Source: Panagrolaimus kolymaensis (taxonomy: Eukaryota > Nematoda > Chromadorea > Rhabditida > Panagrolaimidae). Taken from it: a DNA stretch of 64,000 bases. The notes under the pieces were generated by a model. It was not told the origin of the DNA. It made no database searches and saw only the letters and a program-made list of their open reading frames with translations. The stretch is from contig JAJQJQ010000005.1 of NCBI GenBank assembly GCA_028622995.1, forward strand, positions 6,076,001 to 6,140,000. Reading direction: 5' to 3'. The position numbers and the translations under genes were made by a program. Shown here one piece after another: positions 35,565 to 48,400 of the stretch (within the stretch, counting starts at the first letter, position 1; each line of letters begins with the position of its first letter).

Positions 35565-36782
35565 ATGTCATTTTGTTGCTCAAGCGGCGAGGATAATTTG
35601 GATGAACCATCTTCATATGTGCCTCCGCCGCCACCACAAACTTCAGGATTTTTTGATGAATCGGATTCATCATTTTATTTATTTTCACTAATACATTGCA
35701 AACATAGCATGTTTTTGGCTGCTATGATTGGATTGTTAGGAACTTGTGCCGTCTTTGCCGTTAGTTTATGCTTTTTTCGATGGTATTTTTATGAAACATC
35801 CGTGGATATTATCGCTATCTCAGGGTTTTCTGTGTTTTTATTATCAGGGATTTTTGTTCATATTTTAGTTTTAAGAGCAATTAATAAAACAAAAGTAAGT
35901 TTGATTAAACACGTAAATGAAGTAGTTGTAATTCACAGTGTGTCATTTTTACTATTTTATTACCTTTGCAATAATCGAAGAAAGAAGCCATGTTTTTCTT
36001 GCAAAATTGCAAAATGAAGGATAACTAACTTTTGTAGTTTTTAATTAAAGATTTTGAAGTTTTGTTTGTAAAAGTATATTATAATTATAAGCTACCTACA
36101 AAAATAATTTTTACAACTTTTTTCTATAAAAAAGGATAATTGTTATTTAAATTTTTCATCGTAATATATAAAATACATATTTCGTACATTTTTAGGCAGC
36201 AATTTTAACACCATTTCTTATTTTCCATTCATTTTTACTTTTAATGGAGACGATAATGTCGCTAACGGCCGTTGGTCAAGTTGTGTCTGATCAGGTAATT
36301 AATACAGCATATACACACACTTTTATCCCATAGGAATTTATCTTCTTTCTCTCTAAAAATGGAATAAACATTTGGGAGGTTTAAATGCGAAGGGAATAAA
36401 TTAACGAGTTGGAATGATATTAAAAAAATCATTTGCTTTGGATAAAAGCTGAGAACTGTAATCAAGAAATGGCTTTGAACAATATAATTTTTAGGATGCT
36501 CACGTGGATGACAGCGATGTGTTAGCTCGTGAAATACTTCTTACTTCACCTTTTTGTATTTTACTTCAAACAATTATGTTATATTGTGGATTAAAGTTTA
36601 GATCATATGCAAAAAAGAAAGAAGCACATGATCATACTATTCAAGTAAGCTTTAAATTTTGTTAAAATCATAATAATATGGCGATGATTCATCTTTTTCA
36701 GAGCATAAACCCGGTATTAAGTTTTAATAACACCGTAAGCCCTACAGCTTCATTTGATATCGTTACTGAAGATAAATCCTGA
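35565..36782 (+). CDS. four-transmembrane protein (219 aa)
   Basis: Exons 35565..35894, 36196..36294, 36495..36644 and 36702..36782 join in phase with GTAAGT/GTAATT donors. After a Pro-rich head (YVPPPPPQTSG) there are four hydrophobic segments: FLAAMIGLLGTCAVFAVSLC, IIAISGFSVFLLSGIFVHIL, ILTPFLIFHSFLLLMETIM and SPFCILLQTIMLYCG. A short polar tail follows. The arrangement resembles nematode four-TM proteins of the LAPTM-like/DUF7027 kind, but this is a shape argument only. The start was taken at the first ATG (MSFCCSSGED). A run of Cys near the start could be lipidated. Confidence 0.75.
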
Positions 36783-38747
36783 CTTATTTTTTTCCTTTGA
36801 TTATTATTCATACAATTTTAATGCTCTTTTGTTTTAAAAACAATAAAAGAAATGCTTTTATTATTATGCTTTGAATGTTTATCAGCACATTTTTTTTTTG
36901 AGTTAATGATTCATTTTATTTCCAAAAGATTTTTTAAGAATTTTTGTAGTTGTATCAACAATTTCCATTTCAGTAAGCATGTTTATGTTCTTTAATTTGA
37001 ACATACTTTATGCTGCTCTTGTTTTCCAAAGATGATAATGAAAAAAGAGTTAAAGAACGTGGGATAACAAATATAAATATACAATACATGGAATGTTTGT
37101 CATTTGAATAATGAAAAGATTGCGGACCTTTTTTTAGGCGGAGAATGCAGCCAGCAATCTTTAAACAAAGTTTAAGAAAAAATAGCAACTGATATTTGGT
37201 CATTCTTTCATCAGTAGCGATGAGTATAAAAGAAAGATTGTGGCTACTTTGCTTATGATATGATTCATTGACATAAAAGAAAAAAGTTGTCAATATTTTT
37301 TTTGCTAATGCATAACATATTCTTTATACTTTTGGTATTCATAGGTTTGAACTTTTTTTTCTCCTTCATCAACAGTATCTGACTTTAAGTGATTTAAAGA
37401 TTCTTTTTTGTAAACGCAATGAAAAGCTTAAAAACTATTTAGTTAAAAAATATCTTGTTTGTCAAGTCTTAAATTAACCACACGTTTTTTGTCAACCGAG
37501 ATTTGTTAATTTCTAATGAATTTGTCATAAGTATCTATGATTATGTCTAAATCCAATTGCTTTTTTATATAATTTCTCAAATATTAGTATTCTTTGTTGT
37601 TGTCTAGTTTTATTTCTAGTCTATCATAACAGTTTTTTCTTTTATATTATATCCAAATTATTCTTTGTTTCTTAAAGCTTTAAAAAGAATCTTTTTTTAA
37701 AACAAAAGCTTCTTTTCTTACCCATAACCAAAATTCAATCAAAAAATAATCCAAATTTTTTTTGATAACCATAACTTAAATACTGTCACATTTTGAGAAT
37801 AGTCAAAAACCACCACGCTGAAAAATAAAAGTAAAAATAAATAAAACAAAAATATTAATATTTAATTCAATGAAAACTTCTTCTTTTTTTCAAAGGTTAA
37901 AAAAATTAAATTTGTAATAGCGGTCGGCTGCCGCCGCCATGATTGCGATAGACCGGTTTGAGTCTTGTCATTTTCTTCTTCCTCCCAATAACGAAGATGA
38001 TGAAAATGACAAAAATGGCGTTGTAGCAGAGCATTCAGTAGTAACTCTAAAAGAAGACGAAGAAAAAAAATGATGTCTCTTCTTCAAACATTCGTTTTTT
38101 TCTTCTTCAAAACAATAGTTTTTTCAAGTACTTTTTTAAATATACGTTTTAAAAAAATGTGAATCCTAAAAGGTTTTATAAAAAAGTATTATTGATGATT
38201 TTTTATTTTTTATGATTTGATCAAAGCGAAACCGAAAAAGGATGTTATTAGCCAAATTTAATAGATATTAAATTTATTGAAGCTTTTATATTTACGAAAA
38301 ACGATGTAGTTTACAATTGTTTTAGATTTTTTTGGGAGACTTATTCGACCAAAAAATATGCCCTTCTAATCAATCCATTATCAAACACCATAAACAATAG
38401 GATTTTCTCTTCAAACAATAATCAAAAAAGCCTATCCCATTTTTATTTGGGCTTCAAGAAACAAAAACTTTTTATTCTTTTAAATCTGTTTTAGCATTGT
38501 ACACTGACTGCTTGCTTGACTTTTGTTTGCCATAAATGATAACAAGCTTACAAGAAATTTTTTTTATTGATTATATAATCATTTCATTTTTTCTTTTCTT
38601 TAAGGAGTGTGTTTCCTATTCTTCTTGTTCAACGCCGCTTGTAAAAACCGCTCCTTTTTGACAGAACTTTCCTTTTATTCTCCTTCACTTTCTTTTTGTT
38701 GCTTAAAGTTTCAGTTTGTTGATTTTTTGACTGAAAAATTCTTAAAT
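36783..38747. other. 2 kb intergenic region upstream of the MAP kinase
   Basis: AT-rich, with one GC-rich island at 37920-37985. A 44-codon ORF opens there at 37939 in a GCCGCCGCC context and ends with TGA at 38071; it could be a small gene or a 5' exon. The 5' leader of the kinase begins after an acceptor-like GTTTCAG near 38707-38713. Nothing else recognised. Confidence 0.4.
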
Positions 38748-40379
<1,632 letters not shown>

Positions 40380-40637
40380 TTGTTTATTATTATTTTTTCC
40401 ATTCTCTTATTTTTCAAATAATGATCTCATGCCTTTTTCTTATCAACTTGCCTTTTTCTCTTTTACTTGATGGACCACATTGATAAAAATATTTATTTAT
40501 ATATTTTCTTTGCAAAAATTTCATTAAAAACAGTATTATTTCCGCGAAATTCCCACAATTAGACGCAATTTTTATTTTTTACTTTCATAATTTATTTTTC
40601 TCAAAAAAATTTTAGAAATAGAAAAATAATAAAAACT

Positions 40638-41364
40638 ATGGAATCAGTTAATTACCAAAGGATTTGCTATAATGAAGCTATAACAACCACGAATATTGAA
40701 GATATCGTTGAAAAACCTTCGGCGATTGGAAAATCTATGAGAAGATCAGCAATTTTTTGCGAAGAGTTTTTGAATACTTTGGAAGAAAACTCTGAAATCA
40801 ATAAAGGTTAATTTGATATTTTCGAAGTAATTTTTTAGTTGGGCTTTTAGAACTTATTAATATTAATGTGTCTCATCATGGCGATCTTGCTGATGCACAA
40901 GAGGATCAAAAATCAATGGATAAACCAAAGCTGCGCAAAAAACGCAGAGAACCAAGATATAAAACTCCAGGTTTCACAAGAGGTCAACCATGCAATACAA
41001 AAACGTCCAATTATCTTCAATCCATGATCAAACATCGATCACAATCAAAATCTCCTACAGCTCCAATAACGCCCACTACTCCTCATTTAGCAGACCCTCC
41101 ATGTTTCGATACTAGCGTAAGCTCATTTTGTATTAATTTTACTTCATCATTAAGACACTTCAGCATGATTTATCAGAACAGCAACAAATGTCATTTTGTA
41201 ATGAAAGATATGTTAATTACAATTGTCACAGTTCTTATAATCAAAGTTGGCAAAATTCAAACGAAAACAAGCAATATTTTCCAGAAACAAATGATTATAA
41301 TTGTAATCCATTTTATAGAAGAAATCAAATTCCACCCAATTACGATCAAACATTTTCATATTAA
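40638..41364 (+). CDS. unrecognised basic, Ser/Thr/Pro-rich protein (211 aa)
   Basis: Exons 40638..40806, 40851..41116 and 41164..41364 join in phase to 212 codons. The N-terminal region is mixed helix (SMRRSAIFCEEFLNTLEE). A basic cluster (KPKLRKKRREPRYKTPGF) follows, then a Ser/Thr-Pro segment (SKSPTAPITPTTPH) with several proline-directed phosphorylation sites, and a Tyr/Asn-rich tail. I do not recognise a family. It lies 258 bp downstream of the MAP kinase on the same strand, so co-transcription is possible, and it is convergent with the LIM gene 91 bp away. Nuclear location is a guess from the basic cluster. Confidence 0.65.
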
Positions 41365-41455
41365 TTTATTGTAAAAACAAATCCAAGTTTATATAACCAT
41401 TTTGTTCGAAATATAAAAAACGAAATCATATTCACAGACGATAGATAGAATTCCA

Positions 41456-41975
41456 TTAAGCTTTGTAAGAATCAGCAACAATTCTTTGTAATTTTTCACC
41501 CCAAAAGCAATCATGATCAATCGGTTCACCTTTTTTATCGAGCAAAAACGTTGAAAACAGAAGTCGTTGACATCTAAAAAAAGACTCTCCATTACATAAA
41601 ATGACAACGATAAATGATAGAAAAAAAATTACCTTGAGCAACGAAGACAGCTTGTATGCCATTCTTTATTTATAGCTGTGACACCATTTTCCGTTATTCC
41701 TTTACCACATTCTAAAATCAAACATTAATAATTTTAAAAGAATATGAAAATAAATAAAACTTACTGCAACATTTAGGAGCAATTTTGGATTCAAAACAAG
41801 AAGAACAAGCATTTTTTCCATTTGAAAGTTGATGAAAAGAATCAGCTGTTTCAATTTGCTTTAGACATAAATGACATCGAAAATGTTTTAAATGTAATAA
41901 TTTTCCATTTACAAGAAGAGCTTGTTCATTTCCTATTGGGTTAGAGCAATCATCACAAAGGTGTCGACGGCTCAT
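41456..41975 (-). CDS. two-LIM-domain protein (135 aa)
   Basis: Small zinc-binding adaptor with two LIM domains and little else. Exons 41975..41765, 41711..41633 and 41573..41456 join in phase to 136 codons. LIM1 runs from CDDCSNPIGNEQ through HFRCHLCLKQ to CSSCFESK. LIM2 runs from CCKCGKGITENGV through WHTSCLRCSRCQR to DHDCFWGEK. Zinc ligands are spaced as in the family, though the last ligand of LIM2 is not obvious. The protein is shorter than PINCH and closer in size to LMO/CRIP-type proteins, so a specific name is not justified. It is divergent from snu-13. Confidence 0.85.
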
Positions 41976-42455
41976 AGCTTGCTTTTACAAAATCAAAAGA
42001 AAGAAAACTTGCAAATTTGGTTCACAAAAAATAAAAAGATAATGGAATGTTAATTTTATTTATTCTTACGATACACAATTAAAGTATTCTTTTAAAAATT
42101 TTTAACAATTAACAAAAAAACTACAGTTAATTAATTTATTACAGTTAGTTAATGCATTTGATTATTCTCGATTTTTGAGTATGTATGTCTTACTTGAAAA
42201 CTTTTTTGCTTTGCTTCTTTTGCATATATTTCACCATTTTTTTCAAATCTCTTTATTTCCCGCTTCCATTCAGTGATCTTAACACGAATTCAAGCCAATC
42301 CTATTGGCTTTTTTCTTCAGCATTTCATCGCATTCATTCACTTTCAAAACATTCTAAATTTCAATCTTTTGCTGCTCTTCCAATTTATTTTCTCAACTAA
42401 TTTTTCTTCGATTTTTGCAGGTTTTTTTCAACTTTACTTCTAATTCCTGCTAATC
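41976..42455. promoter_or_regulatory. divergent promoter region, LIM gene / snu-13
   Basis: 480 bp between divergent starts, AT-rich. An acceptor-like ATTTTTGCAG ends at 42420, 35 bp before the snu-13 ATG. This suggests trans-splicing or a 5'UTR intron. Confidence 0.4.
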
Positions 42456-42893
42456 ATGGCCGATGATGGAGTCAATCCGAAGGCCCACCCGCTTGCCGAC
42501 AATGAATTTGCTCAAAAATTGCTTGATCTTACTCAACAAGCTTTGAACTACAACCAACTTCGCAAGGGTGCTAATGAAGCTACTAAGACGCTCAATCGTG
42601 GTCTTTCTGAAGTAAGTTTTACTTAATATTTTATTTTCAACAAATTAATATTTATTTTTTAGCTTATCATCTTGGCTGCTGATACTGAACCTATCGAAAT
42701 CATCCTTCATCTTCCTCTTCTTTGTGAAGACAAAAATGTTCCTTATGTTTTTGTCAAAAGCAAAGCTGCTCTTGGTCGTGCTTGTGGTGTTACTCGTCCC
42801 GTCATCGCTGTCTCAATTACAAGTAATGAAGGCTCTCAATTGAAGTCAACTCTCCAGAAAGTCAAAGAAGATGTTGAAAAACTTCTTATCTAA
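42456..42893 (+). CDS. snu-13: U4/U6.U5 and box C/D snoRNP protein SNU13 (15.5K, 128 aa)
   Basis: Kink-turn RNA-binding protein (L7Ae/NHP2L1 family) of the spliceosome and snoRNPs. Exons 42456..42611 and 42663..42893 join in phase to 129 codons, exactly the family length. The core [19 protein letters not shown], then [20 protein letters not shown] and [17 protein letters not shown], is diagnostic. Only 64 bp separate its stop from the 3' end of the PLGRKT-like gene on the other strand. Confidence 0.97.
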
Positions 42894-42957
42894 GGTGATT
42901 TGTGAACCATTTTGTTGATTTTGTTATTTTTTGTTTATTGACATATAAAAAAAATTT

Positions 42958-43445
42958 TTAAACTTGTTTACTATCATTATTAGCCTTTTGTTGTTTCCAC
43001 ATCATTCTTCTTTTGTCAAGTTCCTCAAGCGTAATAGGTCCACCGATAGGTGTAAAGAGATTTCGTTGCGTATGAAGTAATTTTTCTGCTTCTTTCTTGA
43101 TTGTTTCACGAGTATCTCTTGAAGTTTGATCGTATAGGTAGCCGACGTACATGACTATAGGAACAATAGGAATAGAATAAACCCGATTTTTTGTTAACTG
43201 TGAATATAAAATGATCGAAATTACAGATGTACCACAGCCAAGGAATTGCCATGCAAAGGCTTCTTTTTCTTGAGCTTTCTTAAAAGTTAATTCGAATTAA
43301 AATTTTACAAAGGAATTCTTACTTTTATGGCTTGATCATTTTCAAATTTAAGGGTTGTTAAAGCAATTTGACGTTTCATTGCATTCATTTGTTGATTTGA
43401 AAGCTCTATTGAAAAGTCGTTGTTTCGGGATGATGCAACACCCAT
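42958..43445 (-). CDS. PLGRKT: PLGRKT-like membrane protein, copy A (147 aa)
   Basis: Homologue of plasminogen receptor PLGRKT (C9orf46), a small membrane protein. Exons 43445..43323 and 43278..42958 join in phase to 148 codons; human PLGRKT is also 147 aa. An amphipathic N-terminus (MGVASSRNNDFSIELSNQQM) leads to two hydrophobic segments around FAWQFLGCGTSVISIILYSQ and YSIPIVPIVMYVGYLYD. A charged tail follows, with LFTPIGGPITLEELDKRRM equivalent to the LPRGMITFESIEKAR region. The human C-terminal Lys used for plasminogen binding is replaced by Val (QV end). A TTTACAG acceptor touches the ATG directly. Copy B lies 163 bp upstream. Confidence 0.8.
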
Positions 43446-43452
43446 CTGTAAA
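43446..43452 (-). promoter_or_regulatory. trans-splice acceptor candidate directly before copy A ATG
   Basis: On the minus strand TTTACAG abuts the ATG. With 163 bp to the upstream stop on the same strand, this fits an operon intercistronic region. Confidence 0.5.
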
Positions 43453-43608
43453 GTTTGATACTACTAAAACGTTTAAAAACATAAAATATAATACAAAGGT
43501 ATTAAAACATGGTTTAAAACCGCAAATGGAGAAAGTTAATTTAAAAAAGAATCCATTTATTACTAGTCAAAATAATAATAAAGTAAAATCTAATTATCAA
43601 TGCATTAT

Positions 43609-44145
43609 TTATTCCCAAACTTCAGGTTCTTTTTGTCCTTCCATTCTTGCTTCAATTTCTTGAAGAGATATGGGTCGTGAAGAAAGTTGGGCATTGGGAT
43701 CAAGGATAACTTGGTCAGCAATAGCTAAAGAAAAACCATCGTTAAAATCACTAAATTATAATGAAGAGTTGTTTACCTTTAATAATTTCTAACTTATTTC
43801 CATGCACATAATGTGCTTGATATGCGACATAAAGGGAAATGGGTAAAATTGGAAGAGTATACATTAAGTTTTTGTGATGAAAGGATGCTGCAGCAGATAT
43901 AAATGAAGTCATTAACCCCGTTGATGCAATCCAATTGAATCTTTCTTTAGCTTCTGCAAATTTATAGGCATTTTTACGTTCAACCATAGCTTCGTGTAAA
44001 GCTAATTCCCGTTCAATCTGAAGAATACAGAGTTTATGATTTAAACTTGAATGATGTAACTTACTCTTGTATTTTCTAACTGTTTAACTATTTCTTCTGG
44101 TTTCATCATGGACGTTGTTTGTGATCCTAGCAACCAGTCCAACAT
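43609..44145 (-). CDS. PLGRKT: PLGRKT-like membrane protein, copy B (145 aa)
   Basis: Second member of the family in tandem. Exons 44145..44065, 44017..43777 and 43724..43609 join in phase to 146 codons. An N-terminal helix (KPEEIVKQLENTRIERELAL) precedes two hydrophobic segments (WIASTGLMTSFISAAASFHH and YTLPILPISLYVAYQAHYVH). A tail with ILDPNAQLSSRPISLQEIEA matches the PLGRKT tail. The pair A/B shares order and hydrophobic plan but differs widely in sequence, so the duplication is old. The extra intron in B supports this. A TTTTAG acceptor lies about 10 bp before its ATG. Confidence 0.8.
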
Positions 44146-44535
44146 AATTAACAGATAACTAAAATTGTCGAAAAAAGGAAATAAAAAATGTATCTTGAAT
44201 TTTTCTTGAAAATTGTGAATAAACTTGCAGCAAAAAAAAATTAGTACGTGCAGGTTGCAAAGATCCACCAACTGATGGATGCAATCATACTATAGAATAA
44301 AAATTTTTGATCAAATTGTTTATCATAAATAAACCACAGATGATACCTTTGGGCGTTTAGAAAAGCTTTCGCGAGAATGAGGTTAATAATTCACAACCTT
44401 TATTTTTGCTAATTTAGCGACTTCATAAATACAAAATAATTGTTTATTTATAACAAAAATGAATATACTATTTAAATCTCTTTAATACCAGTAACAAAAT
44501 ATTCAAAGGCAATTTTAAGAACTTTTACAAAAGCT

Positions 44536-45451
44536 CTAAAACCAATGTTTAATAACATCCCATCGTTCAGCAGGTGGAAGGGCGAAATAATTAAGTTGTA
44601 GCTGAGAATAACGTTCAATAGGTTCACCACAATCTCGAAATCTTCCATCTCTCCAATGAAGATTGAATAAGAGAAGAGCTTCTTCCATCGAAGATTTGGT
44701 CATAAGATTATGTTGAGGAGAAAGCTCTTTAAAATAAGAAGTGATTTTAATCGTAGGAAAAATATATACAGCTCGAAATGCAAAGTGACCACCATATTTT
44801 GGATGAATCGATACACCGATGATCGGTTTGTCTGGCTAAAAATATGACAATTTAACTTAAAGCTTTATTGAAAACTTAATTTTTGAGGAAAGAGAACATC
44901 GATATCTTCAGGTGTATTGAATATTTGTTGAGGTCTAACATAATAAGCTGCTCCAGCAATATGTCCACAAGTGCACATAAGAATTCGAGGTCTTCTCATT
45001 GGGGTTAAATCAAAATCATGAATAATTTCACATGGATAACCGCTTAAAGCCTAGAAACATTTACCATTAAAGGTATATATTCCTTATTAAAAATCACTTG
45101 CTTGCGGTACAACATCAAGCTTTTCTGCCATAAAATCTTGAAGAGGATGTAATATTCTTCCTGCGACATCAAGAGCAGTTTCACCAGGAAGTTTTTTGGA
45201 TTGAAGCCAACTTTTGAATGATGTTTCAAACATTTTTGGAGTATTTAAAACCAAAATAGCAAAAGTATCTGAATCATAAGGTAACTTGAAATGGGATGAA
45301 ACGGCATCATTGTAAGTTCCAATCTCAAATTGAAACATTATTTTTTGTTTTTTAACTTTTAAAAACTCACTCTAAATTTATAACATTCAAACCCATCGTT
45401 TTCTGGTAATAAAGATTCCACAGAAGCAAATGTTTGCTCATATGTTTCCAT
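44536..45451 (-). CDS. cblc-1: cblC / MMACHC-type cobalamin-processing protein (257 aa)
   Basis: Decyanates and dealkylates cobalamin before it is loaded on methionine synthase and methylmalonyl-CoA mutase. Exons 45451..45371, 45323..45102, 45050..44876 and about 44831..44536 give 258 codons. Conserved blocks are TFAILVLNTPKMFE, RRPRILMCTCGHIAGAAYYV (human HVAGAAYYY), GVSIHPKYGGHFAFRAVYIF and FNLHWRDGRFRDCGEPIERYS. Intron 1 is only 47 nt. Intron 2 is best read with a GC donor (CAA|GCAAGT), since the GT one base set away breaks the frame. The exon 3/4 junction is less certain: a weak GTTTTC donor and the second of two AGs are needed to keep phase. It is the first gene of a likely three-gene operon with the PLGRKT pair. 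Confidence 0.9.
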
Positions 45452-48400
45452 TGATAACAATTTTTTTAAGAAGATAATCTCTTTAACAACCCAGGAAAAG
45501 AAGGGAGATAAGGTTTAAGAGAAAATCACAAGATTGTTTTATGTAATCAACTACCAAATATGATAAAAAAAATATTTTCTAACCCAAAAAAGAGAGATCT
45601 TTTTATTTCATTGAAAGATTTGAAAAATATTAAAAATAGAGAAAAAAATTCGTGGTTCTTTCAAGTTTGTTATTCTCCGAGCGAGGGAATGAATGAATGT
45701 GGAAAACACTTCCTTGGAAATTTCTTTTTTTCTTCTTCTTCTTTCTCTCTAACGTGAAAATAAATATATATATTTTTTAGTTGGAGGATGTTATCGCCAA
45801 AAATAAACGGAAAGTTATAAATATAATTATTAGAAAAAGTTGAAATTATTCGCATGTTTTTTTGAAATATAACAAAATTAAAAAAGCAAAGTTAGATTGC
45901 AATAAAACGCAAGTTGAATGGAGGTAGTTTTTGATAAAAAAATTTTGACAATTTATGGAAGGAACACACCCACTGGATTATAAAAAGCACGAAACAATAT
46001 TTTTCTGTAATGCGTAATATTTTATACTGGCGCTGAATTTCCAAGCCTTTATCCTTTTCATCCATTTTCATTATTATACTTCTCATGAAGATCGTGGATA
46101 AAAAAACGTGAATAGTACCATTTTTAAATTACAGTAGCACTTTTATGTTTTGATGTTTAATGGTTTACGATTAACAGAAACCTCTGAAGAACAAGTCTTT
46201 TCGTATTTTTTATTTTGTTTTTTCGCTTTTTTTCCTTCAAATAAATTGGCAATATTTTGTTTTTGCTTGGAAACTTCAAATGTCTTCTTCTAACGCCCTT
46301 TTTTTCATGTTGTTGAAGCTTTTTTGCGAATTAATTAATTAAACTTCTTTAAATTATTCACAAAAACAAAATGACAGAGTTGCAGTTGTTGCTTTCATTA
46401 TAAGATTTTCTGTCTTCGACTTCGAAGTTTTTTTTGTTGTTCGAGAAAAAGAAAAGAAAGAGACCTAACTAAATAAAGTTTTTTTTGTCTTCGTGTTTAT
46501 CAGCGACCTTTGGTCCAGGAGTCGTAATTCATATGAGAAGTTATAAAATTTTCATAAATTTTAAAAGTTTTCAAAAATCCAAAGGGCGATTTTTCCATTA
46601 TTTCGATTTAGCTTTATCAACTTTATTAACTTCAAAAGCATTAATTTTAAACGAATTTTAAAACCAAACATTGCCATAAATGTGAATTAAAAAAACAAAG
46701 AAAGCTACTGTAATTTTTTCTTTGGATATTTTAAAATAACAAAGCAGTTATATTTAAAAATTTTAAATTGATTATTGCTTTCATATCTGTCAAAAACAGT
46801 CATATAAACTTTTGAGATACGACATTTTAAAAGCCCATGTCTCTTAAACAATATTTTAAATTTTACAAATGCTCAATTTTGGGCTTTCAGAATTTAATTT
46901 TTTTTATACAAACATTTCTTGAACCTTTTTTTAAACAACCGTTTGTTGAACCACTTTCTTAATTTTCTCACATTTAAATTTAGAAACAGTCGTTTTTTTG
47001 GTATTTCATTATTTTTTCCCTTCAAACTTTAGCAGTTAAAACATTTTCTTTTTGTTCTTTAAAAACCTATTTTGTTTCTTTCCATTTTTTAGGTTCCATC
47101 TCCAAAAAATGAAGGCTCAGAGCTTTCCTTTGCTTCATCGGCGTTGCTTCTCCTCCTCCTTCTAAGTTGAAGGGGTAATTCTGTGTCATAGATTATCCTC
47201 CATCCCATTTTTTTCTCTTTTTTTCCATCCTCATTTTTTTTTTCAGATGAAAGCTCCTTTCTTCATTCTACTATCTCATTCATGTTTTGTTTTTTTGGTA
47301 AATGAGAAACAAAAAAAAACGACCTGCTTTTACTTTTTTTCTTTGGTGGTAGAAAAAAAAGAGAAGCTAACGCTGCTTTTAAAGAATGGCCAATTAATTT
47401 TCCTTTTTTGTTAAAAAACAAGGATATTTCAATTTTCAAATTCCCCTATTAGATTCAGAGTTATTCGAAGTAGGTAAAAGCGGCTTTCAATAAGATTATG
47501 TAAATATGAAAATTCTTTTTAAAAAACAGAAAATAAAAAACGAAAACTTTTAAATTTAAGAATTTCGAATTGACTATAAAGTTTTTTATTTATGCGATAT
47601 ATCTTTTTCCTTTTAGAAATTATTTTGCTTTCAATATTTCTCAATGTTTTTATTTATTCATTGTTTACAGTAATAACCTTTTAACGAATTTTTGGTGAAG
47701 CCATAAAAATACATTTTTTTTTGTAAAATAATGAAAGTGTCTTATTCTTAAAAGAGTGCCATGCAACCAAAAAACTTCTTTTTTTACAATTACTATTTTT
47801 TATTGTTTCCTCCCGGCATTTCCATAGCGAGGATCATTTTCTGTTGTAAAATATAATAAATATATTGCGTGGCAAAGGTCATTATTATTAACTTGGTATA
47901 TATGTATGGACTTTGTTTAAAAGAAATGTTATAAAAGAAGCAGTTTATCAATATTTCGACATTTTTCTTCTTCTTGAATTTGTAAAAAAGTTAGTTATGT
48001 CTACTCTAGCAGGTTTTCCATTTTCGTTATCAATGTTTTTGTTTTGTAATAGTATTCTTTTAACTCTGCCGTATTCCAAAGCCTTTAACTATCAGCTTAA
48101 GTGATACTGTGACGCTAGTGCTGAAGCGATGAATCTTATATTTTTTTTTATCAGAGGTCACCAATATTATCCAATTCTTACTTTTATTTTAATTTTTGCG
48201 TTATCGAAAAATTTAAAAGTTTAACTTTACAAAGAACATGTTTTTTTTTTGAAAACCCTTTATTTTTTCGTTTCCACGTTTTCTCATCCTTCGTTATTTT
48301 ATAATAATAATAATAATTTTTATATGTATGTGAGTGATGTGCATATACCCAATGTTATTTACCCATGAATCAAAAATTCTTTTCATTTTCATCCTCTCAT

